Source: JABSOG01 sp041583135
GTDB lineage: Bacteria; Pseudomonadota; Gammaproteobacteria; Enterobacterales; Alteromonadaceae
DNA length: 64,000 nt
Reading direction: 5' to 3'
Assembly (NCBI GenBank): GCA_041583135.1
Contig: JBFHGJ010000011.1
Coordinates: forward strand, 1-64,000
Below, piece after piece: positions 42,601 through 50,803 of this stretch. The position numbers and the translations under genes are program-made. The notes below the pieces were generated by a model, which made no database searches, was not told where the DNA came from, and worked only from the letters and a program-made list of their open reading frames with translations. Numbering within the stretch: the first letter of the stretch is position 1; each line of letters starts with the position of its first letter.

Positions 42601-45600
42601 CTGTAGGTAGCTAAAGGCATTTTGTAACGGTTCGCGCCAATGCAGGTAACGACTGGAGAAGTTTAAGTAGACTGAACTGCGATGATATTTGTTGCCACGG
42701 TGATCGGCCAGCTCAATTGATAATTTGCCCAGTTGATAGCTGCGCCCATGGGCTTTGTGACTTTTCGCTACGACCGACATGTAGGCGCTGATACCGATAG
42801 CGCTCAGGTCGCATTGTCCTGAACGCAAGGTCAGCAACACCATTTGGCAGGCACACAGGCCATAGGTGGCGGTTTTTCCGCTGATATAAAGACTCTTAAG
42901 CAGGTTGAAGTAAAGCTCGATGGCCAAGAGATCTTCGAGTTTGATCATTTCCGGCAAGGCCAGAATTTGCGATAGCTCAAAGTTGCCCAGCAGATGTTCG
43001 ACTTCATCAATCATGCCAGGTAATTGTTCGGCGGCAAGGGCTTCGTCACACCACAAGGGCGAAGACAGCAACGCCAGACCTCGATGAATGACTTCAATTG
43101 CCTGTTGATGTTTCCCCTGTGCTTGATATTGCTCGCTTTGCACCAGCAACAGGGTGATTTTGGCAAGGCAATCCGGGGCAAAGGTGGCGCCCTCGTCGTA
43201 AAGCCGTTGTGCTTTGTCGTATTGTCCGGCTAGGTATAGCGCTTCGGTCAGCTCCTTATAGAGGGTTAGGGTTTGGTTGGGGAATAATGTCCATGCGTCA
43301 CTGACTTGCAGTGACTTGGCAATGCTGAGCAGGTCTACGGCACTGTCGAAGGCGCAGGCACTTTTGGCCATGATCCCGGCGCGAATGTTAAAGGCCAACA
43401 AGCGAGATTTTTCTTGTGCGTCGCTAAGCAGGCTACGACCGCGGTTAAAGGGGTCGAGCAGGCTGAACAGCTCTTGGTCGAGTTCATGCACCGGCGTGTT
43501 GTTAAACAGCAGGCGGGCAATATTAAGCGAAAGGGCCGGGCGGTCTTTGTCGGCGACCGACTGGTAGGCGGCCTGTTGGTGTAAATCGTGTTTGAAACGA
43601 AAATTGGCCTGACTCAACAACCCTCGATTACTGACGAATTGATAGTTGTCATCCAAAGGGACGATAAAGTCGTGCTCCAGCGCCGAGTGAAGGACGTTGA
43701 TGGTTTTGTTTTCACTTTGCTCGTAAATCATGGCGAGCTTTTTCAAGGTAAAGCGAAAGCCGAGGTGGGCCGCCAATGCCAGTAGCTGTTGCGTTTCTCT
43801 ATCGAGCCGATGCAACCGCGCCTTGAGTAGGGCGACCGACTCAAACGTGTCGATGGCTTCGGGAGGTTCGATTAAAGACCAGATCCACTGTTGCTGTTTG
43901 TGATCAAAATACAGCATTTTGTGTTCATACAGTGCACTTAGGTAATGCTTGGCGAAAAAAGGATTGCCGCCGGTGCGCTCATAAACCTCGTCACACAAAG
44001 ATGCCGCTTCGGCCAAAGAACAACAAAATGAATCGCTGATCAGCTGTTGGATGTGATGCCTAGCCAGTGGTTTGAGCTGAATCGATTTTAGCCGGCCTTG
44101 TGCCAGTTCAATGGCTTCAATGGTCTTGAGCAGCGGGTGGTCGTTGGCGAGTTCATTGTCGCGATAAGCGCCGATAAACAGCACGGAATGTTTGTCGTTG
44201 GATGCCGCCAGATGAGACAGTAGTCGCAATGACGCGGTATCGACCCAATGGAGGTTGTCGATAAAGATGACCAACGGGTGACCAGATGAAGATAAGGCTT
44301 TGATAAAGTGGCTGAAGGTGATGTGAAAACGTTTTTCGGTCTCTGTCGGCGGTAATTCCGGTAGATCAGGTACCTCTCCGGTGAGCTTGACCACATCGGG
44401 GATTATCTCAGCGATAACGGCGGTGTTTTTACCCAGTGCGCTTTTGAGTTTGCCGCGCCAGTATTTGAGCCTTTCTTCACCTTCACACAGCAGTTGACGC
44501 ATCAGGCTAGAAAAGGCGGCAGTGAGCGCTGCGTAGGGTTCGCATTGGTGGTATTGGTGACCTCGGCCACTGATAAAAAAGCCGCGTTTGGCGACAATGG
44601 CATTTTGCAGTTGGTAGACTAAGGTCGATTTACCGATACCGGCAGGGCCGGCTATCAGCATCAGTTCTGCCTTACCGGCACAAGCGCGGCTGAAAGCGGC
44701 CTCAAGGCCGGTCTTTTCGATGTCGCGGCCAAAGATATTGCGGGTAAGACTGAAACGCTCAGGGATGTCGTTTTGGCCTATGGTGAAATGGTCGATTTGA
44801 CCTTTGGTTTGCCATTGTTTTTCGCAGTCTTTTAAATCGGCAAATAAGCTCTGATGGCTGTGGTAGCGATTATCGACGGATTTGGCCAATAGTTTTTGGA
44901 CTATTTGCGCTATCTCTCTAGGTAGCTTGGTGTCTACCACATCAAGGTTTTCGGGCATTCTCAGCATCTGCGCCTGCAATAAAGACGCGAAATCGTCAGA
45001 GACAAAGGGTTTGCTGCGTGCAAATAGGTGGTAAAGTACAGCGCCCAGTGCATAAAAATCGGCGCGAAAGTCAACTTGGGCTCTGCCTTGGCTTAGTAGT
45101 TCAGGAGACATGTAAGCTGCGCTGCCCCACACACAACCTCTATCGACTCGGGCGCGGGCAAAGCTGAAGCGACTGGCTTTGGACAAATCGGTCAGCTTGA
45201 GTGCATTGTTTTGTAGATTGACATAGACATTGTCAGGGTTGAGGTTGCGATGGACCCAACCTTGGGCGTGCAAATCTCTCAGCGCCGTGACCAGTAGACA
45301 GGCGACTTTCAGTTTGGCGTCAAAATTGAGTTCATTGTTCTTGATCAGGAGGCTTAATGGACTGGCAGCGAAATCTTGTAACACCAAGATGGTTCGGTTG
45401 CCGTGATTGAGCACTTGCGGAGATTTGACAATAAATTCGCTGTCAAACTGTTGCAACAGATGATGCTCGAAATGCCAATGGGCGTTGATCTCTCGTTTGT
45501 GTTCACTCGCCTCGCTGTATTTGAGCATGGCCAACTGGCCTTTGCCGCAGGTCGCTCGGGCGGTAATGATATTATCTATGCTGGACAGTATCTCCGTCAC

Positions 45601-45621
45601 AGTAAATCCAGCTAGCTTCAT
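39634..45621 (-). CDS. Giant hybrid sensor: Ser/Thr (pseudo)kinase, AAA ATPase, GAF, histidine kinase, REC, HPt
   Basis: About 1995 residues. Domains in order: protein kinase-like (1-270), AAA/STAND-type ATPase (Walker A GPAGIGKST, 325-333), a long helical TPR-like region (~600-1270), GAF (~1290-1440), coiled coil, HisKA with His1526 in ANMSHEIRTPL, HATPase_c, receiver with Asp1823 in DLILLDIQMPVMDG, and HPt with His1939 in HDAHALKGAAGTLGF. The kinase loop reads VHRNLNPDN instead of HRDxKxxN, so the catalytic Asp is Asn126; DLS replaces DFG. There are no membrane spans. ATG at 45621 has GAGGA upstream. It forms a complete internal phosphorelay; its output regulator is not adjacent. Confidence 0.93.
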   Translation of the reverse strand: MKLAGFTVTEILSSIDNIITARATCGKGQLAMLKYSEASEHKREINAHWHFEHHLLQQFDSEFIVKSPQVLNHGNRTILVLQDFAASPLSLLIKNNELNFDAKLKVACLLVTALRDLHAQGWVHRNLNPDNVYVNLQNNALKLTDLSKASRFSFARARVDRGCVWGSAAYMSPELLSQGRAQVDFRADFYALGAVLYHLFARSKPFVSDDFASLLQAQMLRMPENLDVVDTKLPREIAQIVQKLLAKSVDNRYHSHQSLFADLKDCEKQWQTKGQIDHFTIGQNDIPERFSLTRNIFGRDIEKTGLEAAFSRACAGKAELMLIAGPAGIGKSTLVYQLQNAIVAKRGFFISGRGHQYHQCEPYAALTAAFSSLMRQLLCEGEERLKYWRGKLKSALGKNTAVIAEIIPDVVKLTGEVPDLPELPPTETEKRFHITFSHFIKALSSSGHPLVIFIDNLHWVDTASLRLLSHLAASNDKHSVLFIGAYRDNELANDHPLLKTIEAIELAQGRLKSIQLKPLARHHIQQLISDSFCCSLAEAASLCDEVYERTGGNPFFAKHYLSALYEHKMLYFDHKQQQWIWSLIEPPEAIDTFESVALLKARLHRLDRETQQLLALAAHLGFRFTLKKLAMIYEQSENKTINVLHSALEHDFIVPLDDNYQFVSNRGLLSQANFRFKHDLHQQAAYQSVADKDRPALSLNIARLLFNNTPVHELDQELFSLLDPFNRGRSLLSDAQEKSRLLAFNIRAGIMAKSACAFDSAVDLLSIAKSLQVSDAWTLFPNQTLTLYKELTEALYLAGQYDKAQRLYDEGATFAPDCLAKITLLLVQSEQYQAQGKHQQAIEVIHRGLALLSSPLWCDEALAAEQLPGMIDEVEHLLGNFELSQILALPEMIKLEDLLAIELYFNLLKSLYISGKTATYGLCACQMVLLTLRSGQCDLSAIGISAYMSVVAKSHKAHGRSYQLGKLSIELADHRGNKYHRSSVYLNFSSRYLHWREPLQNAFSYLQQITRWGEEGISLNDACNAVIQLNILKTIKGTSLGTIEGNLRKMLGFVRQSGNKSIETQVLLGVLQPVLALMGKTQSPHSFDDDSVSVSKLLQQQQPSQELALYTQAMLRHAYLIGHRTINRQLIDQLSLVETYFADSPLLCDSYFYACLSLLDNVIAGDPSYVETLKQAKSLCEKVGQWAQDCPQNYEHKYLLLSAQLARVSGDITSATSLFDSAIEACEKAGFLSIEALANELFAGLWYSEEQSRVAKTFIKEAHYLYHLWGAQAKCRQIEERWPHVCFKSNALEDNFNTSQSDLSDNSEHDSTKQLDIAALFKAHQLLAQEIQTPSLLKTLLTVMLEYTRAQYGAVMFDIDSQLLVEQLGRLNPLEANVQCQSLSTTLAEVCAENPPKLPSSLIRYVQQTQEALLLKAPVEDVRFSHNEYLQLVQPKSVLLLPIVGQGRLLAIVYLENNLAQLELSHNHLEGLQLLAQQAAVSLINAARFNALEEKSAKRKAQLNREREKADRANQTKSLFLANMSHEIRTPLTTVIGFAEGILFGDIEKKNHQQAIQTIASSGKHLLLLINDILDFSKIEAGQLQVEKLDVNLLELLANLESVSRGMVKSKPIDFNIDLNLPLPDIISTDPTRLNQILLNLISNAIKFTEQGSVTLKVYPQQDKLVMSVIDSGVGIKPEKINSLFFAFEQADKTVQRKYGGTGLGLTISKSLAQMLGGDISCHSELGKGSTFTLQIELLTTEQTQLINSEDILSQTHAALESAKQQTPSTLQGNILVAEDQPENLQLITTMLEKMGLTVTGASNGQAAVEAFLVDDFDLILLDIQMPVMDGLETLDMLNSLNNDIPVIALTANAMKHEVEEYFRKGFDEHLSKPIERKPFVEKISRFLGQSGNHIDASLSEDEMQLLKSQFCANLPAYLDRLTEHLHAQDWHSLQHDAHALKGAAGTLGFAELSELAADLEQDLKDNNLGPVAAQVQLLVSFATEQLNYEAAQMV

Positions 45622-45807
45622 CAAAATCTTCCTCTATTTTAATGCCTTGTCCACATCAGACGCTAAAGATGCGCTGCTAAGCTATGTCAGCACACGGCCA
45701 AACCCGTACAAAGTACCTGATCCTTAGCAAAATAAAAAGCGTATTTGGCTAAAGTTTGAAAACAAATTTTGCTCTGTGGCTGTATCGGTTGCGGTGTGTG
45801 GCGCAAA

Positions 45808-46149
45808 TCAGCCGTCAAGGGCAAACAACAGCTCGGCCAGATCCGGCTGCCATTGAAAGTCTTTTAGTTTGACGCGGTTGTTCAGCACCACCACATTCTC
45901 TTGTTGCAGTAGGCCGGTTTGTAACTGTGCGGTATCGGAGCCTTTGGGAAAAGCCAATTGGCCGTTGCTGCGCAGCACCCGATACCAAGGCATCGCCAAG
46001 GATTTGGGGGCATAGCCTAAGCTTTTACCCACCAATCTGGCTCTGCCCGGTAAACCGGCAAGGTCGGCTATCTGTCCATAGCTGGCCACTTTACCCGCTG
46101 GAATGGCGCACACGGTGCGCCAAATCTTATCGTAGTTTTCTTTACTCAT
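45808..46149 (-). CDS. Alkyltransferase-like protein (ATL)
   Basis: A 113-residue protein with the O6-alkylguanine transferase C-terminal fold (IPAGKVASYGQIADLAGLPG, RARLVGKSLGYAP). The active-site PCHR is replaced by PWYR in AMPWYRVLRSNGQLAF, so the alkyl-accepting Cys is missing. Such ATL proteins bind O6-alkylguanine in DNA and hand it to nucleotide excision repair. The start overlaps the end of the phosphatase gene by 4 bases, so the two are co-translated. Confidence 0.93.
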   Translation of the reverse strand: MSKENYDKIWRTVCAIPAGKVASYGQIADLAGLPGRARLVGKSLGYAPKSLAMPWYRVLRSNGQLAFPKGSDTAQLQTGLLQQENVVVLNNRVKLKDFQWQPDLAELLFALDG

Positions 46150-46649
46150 TGGCTTGGTTTGGTCGATTGCTGTGGTTCGGAACGTAACAGTGTGGTGGAG
46201 ACTTTAGCGTTTTTCACGCTCAGCAGGTAGAGTCTGTCGTATTCGCTCTCAGGTATATCGGCGCCACCTTTGCCACCGAGTATATTGACCGTTTCGGCAA
46301 TGGTGTTGCTATGGCCGACAATGACAATGTTCCCTGAGGTTTTTTGAACTTGTTGTTTTAGCGCTTGCAGTTGACGCGGGTCATAGGTGCGTATTTTTAG
46401 TTTGAGCTGATTGGCCAGTGGCGCTACCGTTTGCATGGTGCGCTGGTAATCACTGCTATAGATGACGTTGATGTTCTTATCGCTTAAGTATCCGGCAAGC
46501 CAATAGGCGCGGTTTTGGCCCAATGTGGTCAGTGGCGGATTTTTGCTGCCATCGATTTGTTTTTCTGCATGTCTGAACAGGTAGATTTGTTGGGCCAAGG
46601 TGTGGCAGCTCAATAACATTAGGCTCAATAGGAGGAGTATTTTGTTCAC
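46146..46649 (-). CDS. Exported histidine phosphatase (SixA/PGAM-like)
   Basis: A 167-residue protein of the histidine phosphatase superfamily: catalytic RHAEK in IYLFRHAEKQIDG, second His in VIVGHSNTIAE, and SSDYQRTMQT. The N-terminus (ILLLLSLMLLSCHTLAQQ) is a signal peptide, so it acts in the periplasm or at the membrane, unlike cytoplasmic SixA. The substrate is unknown. Its stop overlaps the ATL start by 4 bases. Confidence 0.88.
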   Translation of the reverse strand: MNKILLLLSLMLLSCHTLAQQIYLFRHAEKQIDGSKNPPLTTLGQNRAYWLAGYLSDKNINVIYSSDYQRTMQTVAPLANQLKLKIRTYDPRQLQALKQQVQKTSGNIVIVGHSNTIAETVNILGGKGGADIPESEYDRLYLLSVKNAKVSTTLLRSEPQQSTKPSQ

Positions 46650-46776
46650 AAACTTACCTGTGTTGAAGTAAAAGTGACAGCCAATATAACAAAGTTAAAA
46701 TAAATGCTAAATATTTTACCATCGCGTCCGATACAAAAAGTGACTTTAAGATGAATCGGATTTACAAGGTGGTCGT

Positions 46777-46935
46777 ATGAACGTAAGAGATGTTTTACTT
46801 GAATCCATTATCTCTTCAATTGAAGAAGAAAAAGCCAGCTGTGTCGAAAACGATATTATCGACAATATCCTCTCCAGCATTCAAACCCTCAGAGAAAGTA
46901 TCGCACAAGCCAAAGAGCGCTTCGCGCAAAAGTAA
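46777..46935 (+). CDS. Small acidic helical protein (52 aa)
   Basis: ATG at 46777 is preceded by AAGGTGG at 46766-46772, a strong ribosome site. The 52 codons read as an amphipathic helical protein (LLESIISSIEEEKASCVEND, then ILSSIQTLRESIAQAKERFA). No family is recognised. It lies in the gap between the divergent phosphatase gene and a membrane protein gene. Confidence 0.6.
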   Translation: MNVRDVLLESIISSIEEEKASCVENDIIDNILSSIQTLRESIAQAKERFAQK

Positions 46936-47061
46936 ATCGACCTGACTTGCAAAGGACTGCATCGGATCTATACTGATGATCGCACTGTGGTTACCCATCT
47001 GAATGATAATCACACCCCGATTAACCGTGCCAATGAACTGCAAACCGCAATGGAGATGCCG

Positions 47062-47514
47062 ATGCCGATGTTACCTAAATCCTTATACGAGGCCCTGCCT
47101 TACACCCATTTAACCATTGGGGCTGCAATTATTTGCAGCTATGACACTGCCTTATTGACACTTTCCGGTTGTTTGTTTTTTGCCGTCGGCGCGTTTATGT
47201 GGGCCATGCGCTCAGACAATCGCCGTCAAGACCAGGCCAAAAGATTGCGTGACTACGGCTCGTTCAATCGCAATTGGTATGAGTTTAAGCCCTTCTTTTA
47301 TATGCTATTTGGTCTTTTGAGTGTCAATCACCTCGAACAATCTATTCTAACGTTGCTGGGCATGATTGTCGGGCTTTTTGGTTTGTATTTGGTGTTGCAA
47401 CGCGCGCTACACCGTCACTTGGTGACACCAGCGAAGGTGCGCACCAAAGCGAAGGCTAAAGTGGTTGATGCGCCATTACCCGTTAAGGTATCGGATTCTG
47501 GCGATAGTAATTGA
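47062..47514 (+). CDS. Small inner membrane protein of unknown function (150 aa)
   Basis: Three membrane segments are visible (HLTIGAAIICSYDTALLTLS, CLFFAVGAFMWAM, ILTLLGMIVGLFGLYLVL), with a basic cytoplasmic loop (RSDNRRQDQAKRLRDYG) and a basic tail. Several in-frame ATGs occur; 47062 is chosen because GGAG at 47052-47055 lies 6 nt upstream. Its 3' end overlaps the converging gene by 32 bases. The family is not recognised. Confidence 0.7.
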   Translation: MPMLPKSLYEALPYTHLTIGAAIICSYDTALLTLSGCLFFAVGAFMWAMRSDNRRQDQAKRLRDYGSFNRNWYEFKPFFYMLFGLLSVNHLEQSILTLLGMIVGLFGLYLVLQRALHRHLVTPAKVRTKAKAKVVDAPLPVKVSDSGDSN

Positions 47515-47968
47515 AGGCAGCGAACATGCCTTGTTGCGAGACAAACTGAAAGCGGTTGCATTGCTCTTTGAGCTGTTTTTTCGGGTCGATTTTGCCAAAA
47601 CACAAGTAGACGAAGTGACCGTTATCATCAAACACCACTCGCTGTGGTGAGTCTAGCAATTTGCCGGGCTGACCAAACCAGCCGGGTATGTAGATGCTGG
47701 TGGCTGTCAGTCCGAGCTTTTTATATTTCAGTAATTGCGGCTTGGGCACGATGATAAGGGCGATGGCAAGGAGGGCGAAGAAATAGAGCTTGATTTTCTT
47801 GCCTCTGGCGGCTTTTTCTTTGGCTTTGACGGCTGCTGCTTGGGCGTTGGCTTTTGCCTGGGCTTGTGCGGCGGCAGCGGCTGGATTGGGTTTTGCTTGC
47901 TTGGGCTTGCGGACTTTTTTAAGGTCTTGTTTTCCTAGCAGTTGCTGGCGTTTGATTTCGGCAGGCAT
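47483..47968 (-). CDS. Ala/Lys-rich single-pass membrane protein of unknown function
   Basis: The product (161 aa) has a basic, Ala/Gln-rich N-terminal arm (AAAAAQAQAKANAQAAAVKA), one membrane span (LYFFALLAIALIIVP) and a ~75-residue periplasmic domain (YIPGWFGQPGKLLDSPQRVV). Start at 47968 is a guess, as no clear ribosome site is visible; a longer frame begins at 48031. Its end overlaps the converging membrane protein gene by 32 bases. Confidence 0.65.
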   Translation of the reverse strand: MPAEIKRQQLLGKQDLKKVRKPKQAKPNPAAAAAQAQAKANAQAAAVKAKEKAARGKKIKLYFFALLAIALIIVPKPQLLKYKKLGLTATSIYIPGWFGQPGKLLDSPQRVVFDDNGHFVYLCFGKIDPKKQLKEQCNRFQFVSQQGMFAAFNYYRQNPIP

Positions 47969-48140
47969 AGATGTAATGTTCTGTCTTACTAAATTGGGGC
48001 TGTTAAGACGTTTATACCACTTACAGAGCAAAAGTCCATTTGGCAGCGATAAAAAAGATTATATAAAGTTGTTAAAGCTTGCTATATTTGTAGAAGCATC
48101 TGTATAGAGCAAATCAAGATACAATAAGGAATAACAAACT

Positions 48141-48521
48141 ATGCTTTATGACTCGGCTGAAAAGGGGCCGTCAATATTAATTGTCGATGATGTCAGTACC
48201 GTTCGTAGCTTTTTGCGACAAACCCTTTCTCACTTGGGATGTCGTGATGTTCGAGAAGCTGCCTCTGGTGGTGAGTGCGTGCGTTTGTTTAAGCAAGAAC
48301 AAGCCGATATTGTGTTTTTGGATATCGAGTTGCCAGATTTTGATGGGAATGAAGTGTTGCGCCAGTTACACGAGGTCAACCCTAGGGTCAATGTCGTGAT
48401 GATCTCTGCCCACAGCACAGTGGATAATGTTAAAGAGTCGATTGAAAATGGCGCCAAAGGGTTTATTGTCAAACCGTTCTCACCAAAGAAAATTGCCGCC
48501 GTACTGAAAAAGTTCGAATAA
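48141..48521 (+). CDS. CheY-like single-domain response regulator
   Basis: A receiver-only protein (126 aa): acidic pair in ILIVDDVST, phosphoacceptor Asp in ADIVFLDIELPDFDG, Thr/Ser in VVMISAHSTVDN, Lys in GFIVKPFSP. There is no output domain, so it acts by protein contact. AAGGA at 48126-48130 precedes the ATG. No kinase adjoins it; the giant hybrid kinase with its HPt domain 2.5 kb away is one possible donor. Confidence 0.92.
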   Translation: MLYDSAEKGPSILIVDDVSTVRSFLRQTLSHLGCRDVREAASGGECVRLFKQEQADIVFLDIELPDFDGNEVLRQLHEVNPRVNVVMISAHSTVDNVKESIENGAKGFIVKPFSPKKIAAVLKKFE

Positions 48522-48625
48522 CCTTTTTTACCGTCTTTTGTGCCAGCGATTGTTTTTGACTCCGCTGGCTAATATCGTCGGGGAGTGTTCCCGACAACCC
48601 TGACATACCGTACATCCATGTACAT

Positions 48626-48660
48626 AAAAATAAAGCCACCCGAGGGTGGCTTTATTTTTT
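48626..48660. terminator. Strong bidirectional terminator between response regulator and rpsT
   Basis: AAATAAAGCCACC pairs with GGTGGCTTTATTT over a very short loop (48628-48657), with an A-run before and a T-run after. It serves both the cheY-like gene and rpsT, which converge here. Confidence 0.9.
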
Positions 48661-48681
48661 TTCTTTTGAAGCGGCGACTTT

Positions 48682-48942
48682 TTACAGTGCTTTGATGTGC
48701 GCGTTCAGACGGCTCTTATGACGAGCTGCTTTGTTCTGATGGATTAGACCTTTGGTGGCATAGCGGTCCAATACAGGCACAGCGGCTGCAAATGCGGCTG
48801 TTGCTGCTTCTTTATCACCTGCGTCGATAGCGTGCTGTACTTTTTTGAGCAAAGTACGCATCATTGAACGACGGCTGGCATTGTGCTGACGATTCTTCTC
48901 CGCCTGAATCGCGCGTTTCTTCGCTTGCTTGCTGTTAGCCAA
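48682..48942 (-). CDS. rpsT: 30S ribosomal protein S20
   Basis: The 86-residue, strongly basic protein begins ANSKQAKKRAIQAEKNRQHN and ends KSRLNAHIKAL, as is standard for S20. It binds 16S rRNA early in 30S assembly. It is divergent from murJ, the usual gammaproteobacterial arrangement, and ends at a strong terminator. Confidence 0.98.
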   Translation of the reverse strand: MANSKQAKKRAIQAEKNRQHNASRRSMMRTLLKKVQHAIDAGDKEAATAAFAAAVPVLDRYATKGLIHQNKAARHKSRLNAHIKAL

Positions 48943-49166
48943 TGTAAGACTCCTAACTGAATAAACCTTAAGTTTGCAAGGCGCAAGATACTGCCTGTTT
49001 TTAAGGCGCTTGTCAAACGAAATTAGTGTTTATTTTGTTAAAATCACAATATTCGAATTGGCCATCGTGCCGCTTTATCGGATGGCTCTGCTGGGGCTAT
49101 AATGGCGGCGTTTTTAACGTCGAAGATCACGCATTTGCGATTGCTCTTTATATATAAGGTTTAGCT

Positions 49167-50723
49167 TTGTCGAAAAAATTGTTTAAGTCGGGCATTATCG
49201 TATCGCTGATGACCATGATCTCTCGAATATTGGGATTGGTAAGGGATGTCGTCATTGCCAATATGGCCGGTACAGGTCTTGCCGCCGATGTCTATCTGTT
49301 TGCCAACCGTATTCCCAATTTCTTTCGCCGACTATTTGCCGAAGGGGCGTTCGCTCAGGCATTTGTGCCGGTGCTGACCGAAGTCAAAGAAAAGCACGGC
49401 GACGATGAAGTCAGGCTGTTGTTTGCTAAGGTCGCAGGCACCTTAGGGGGCATTGTGACCTTGGTTACCGCCTTTGGCGTGTTAGGCTCAAGTATTGTCG
49501 CGGCGGTGTTTGGCTTTGACTGGTTTTGGCGCTGGTTTACCGGTGAGGGTGATGAGGGCAAATATGAGCTGTTCTCTTTGATGCTTAAAGTGACCTTTCC
49601 TTATTTGTGGTTCGTCACTTTTGTGGCTTTAAGCGGCGCGATACTCAATACCTATAACCGCTTTGCCGTTGCGGCCTTTACTCCGGTGTTTTTAAATATT
49701 GCGATCATCGCCAGCGCCTTGACGTTGGCAGGACAGTTTGAAGTGCCGGAAATGGCCTTGGCGGTCGGGGTATTCTTAGGTGGCTTGGTGCAATTTTTGT
49801 TTCAGTTGCCATTTTTGGCGCGCCAAGGCTTATTGTTGAGGCCCAAGTGGGGATGGCATGATGAATACGTGGTGCGCATTCGCAAATTGATGCTTCCGGC
49901 CATGTTTGGGGTGTCGGTCAGTCAAATCAACCTGTTGCTCGATACCGTGATAGCGTCGTTCTTAATCACAGGCTCGGTCAGCTGGCTTTACTATGCCGAT
50001 AGGTTAATCGAATTTCCACTGGGGCTTTTTGGGATTGGCATCGCAACGGTGATCTTGCCGGCATTGTCAAAAGAGTACGCCAACGCCAATAGCGACCAGT
50101 TTAAACGGACCATGGATTGGGCGGTACGCTTTATTTGTCTTACCGGGGTGCCTGCTTTGGTGGGGTTGATTGTGCTGGCGCAGCCGATCATTGCGGTGTT
50201 GTTTTTACGCGGTAAGTTTGAACCTTCTGATGTGGTACAGGTCTCGTACAGTTTAACCGCTTATGCCAGCGGTCTTTTGAGCTATATGATGATCAAAGTG
50301 TTGGCGCCGGGCTATTACTCCCGTCAAGATATCAAAACACCAGTGCGTATCGGCATTATTGCGATGATTAGCAATATGGCGTTTAACCTGGCATTGGTGC
50401 CTTTTATGGGGTATATCGGGCTGGCGTTAGCCACCGCGATGTCGGCGACCCTAAACGCCTTTATGCTCTATAGAGGTTTGAAAAAACAGCAGATTTATCA
50501 ATTTTCTCAGATCACGTTGGTGTTTTTTGCCAAGTTGGTGAGCGGCGCTTTGGTGATGGCGTTGGTGCTGTGGTATGTGACCCCTGCACTCGATGTTTGG
50601 CTGACGATGAGCTTGGTTGAAAAGGTGCTGGCATTAAGCGGATACATCGGCGTGGGGATGGCGGTTTACGCTTTGGTGTTGCTGGCGCTCGGTATACGCT
50701 TAAGAGATTTGAAAACTTCTTAA
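49167..50723 (+). CDS. murJ: Lipid II flippase MurJ (MviN)
   Basis: A polytopic inner-membrane protein of the MOP superfamily (518 aa, ~14 spans) that flips lipid II for peptidoglycan synthesis. SGIIVSLMTMISRILGLVRD at the start and AGTGLAADVYLFANRIPNFF are signature segments. It starts at TTG (49167) with AAGGT 6 nt upstream; no ATG fits the conserved N-terminus. It is the first gene of the murJ-ribF-ileS block. Confidence 0.97.
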   Translation: MSKKLFKSGIIVSLMTMISRILGLVRDVVIANMAGTGLAADVYLFANRIPNFFRRLFAEGAFAQAFVPVLTEVKEKHGDDEVRLLFAKVAGTLGGIVTLVTAFGVLGSSIVAAVFGFDWFWRWFTGEGDEGKYELFSLMLKVTFPYLWFVTFVALSGAILNTYNRFAVAAFTPVFLNIAIIASALTLAGQFEVPEMALAVGVFLGGLVQFLFQLPFLARQGLLLRPKWGWHDEYVVRIRKLMLPAMFGVSVSQINLLLDTVIASFLITGSVSWLYYADRLIEFPLGLFGIGIATVILPALSKEYANANSDQFKRTMDWAVRFICLTGVPALVGLIVLAQPIIAVLFLRGKFEPSDVVQVSYSLTAYASGLLSYMMIKVLAPGYYSRQDIKTPVRIGIIAMISNMAFNLALVPFMGYIGLALATAMSATLNAFMLYRGLKKQQIYQFSQITLVFFAKLVSGALVMALVLWYVTPALDVWLTMSLVEKVLALSGYIGVGMAVYALVLLALGIRLRDLKTS

Positions 50724-50803
50724 GGCAACGGGTGATTTAGCCACCGCAACAGGTTATAATTCGGCGTTTTCAATTGTTTGGACTGGAAATCGACTAAAAT
50801 CTG

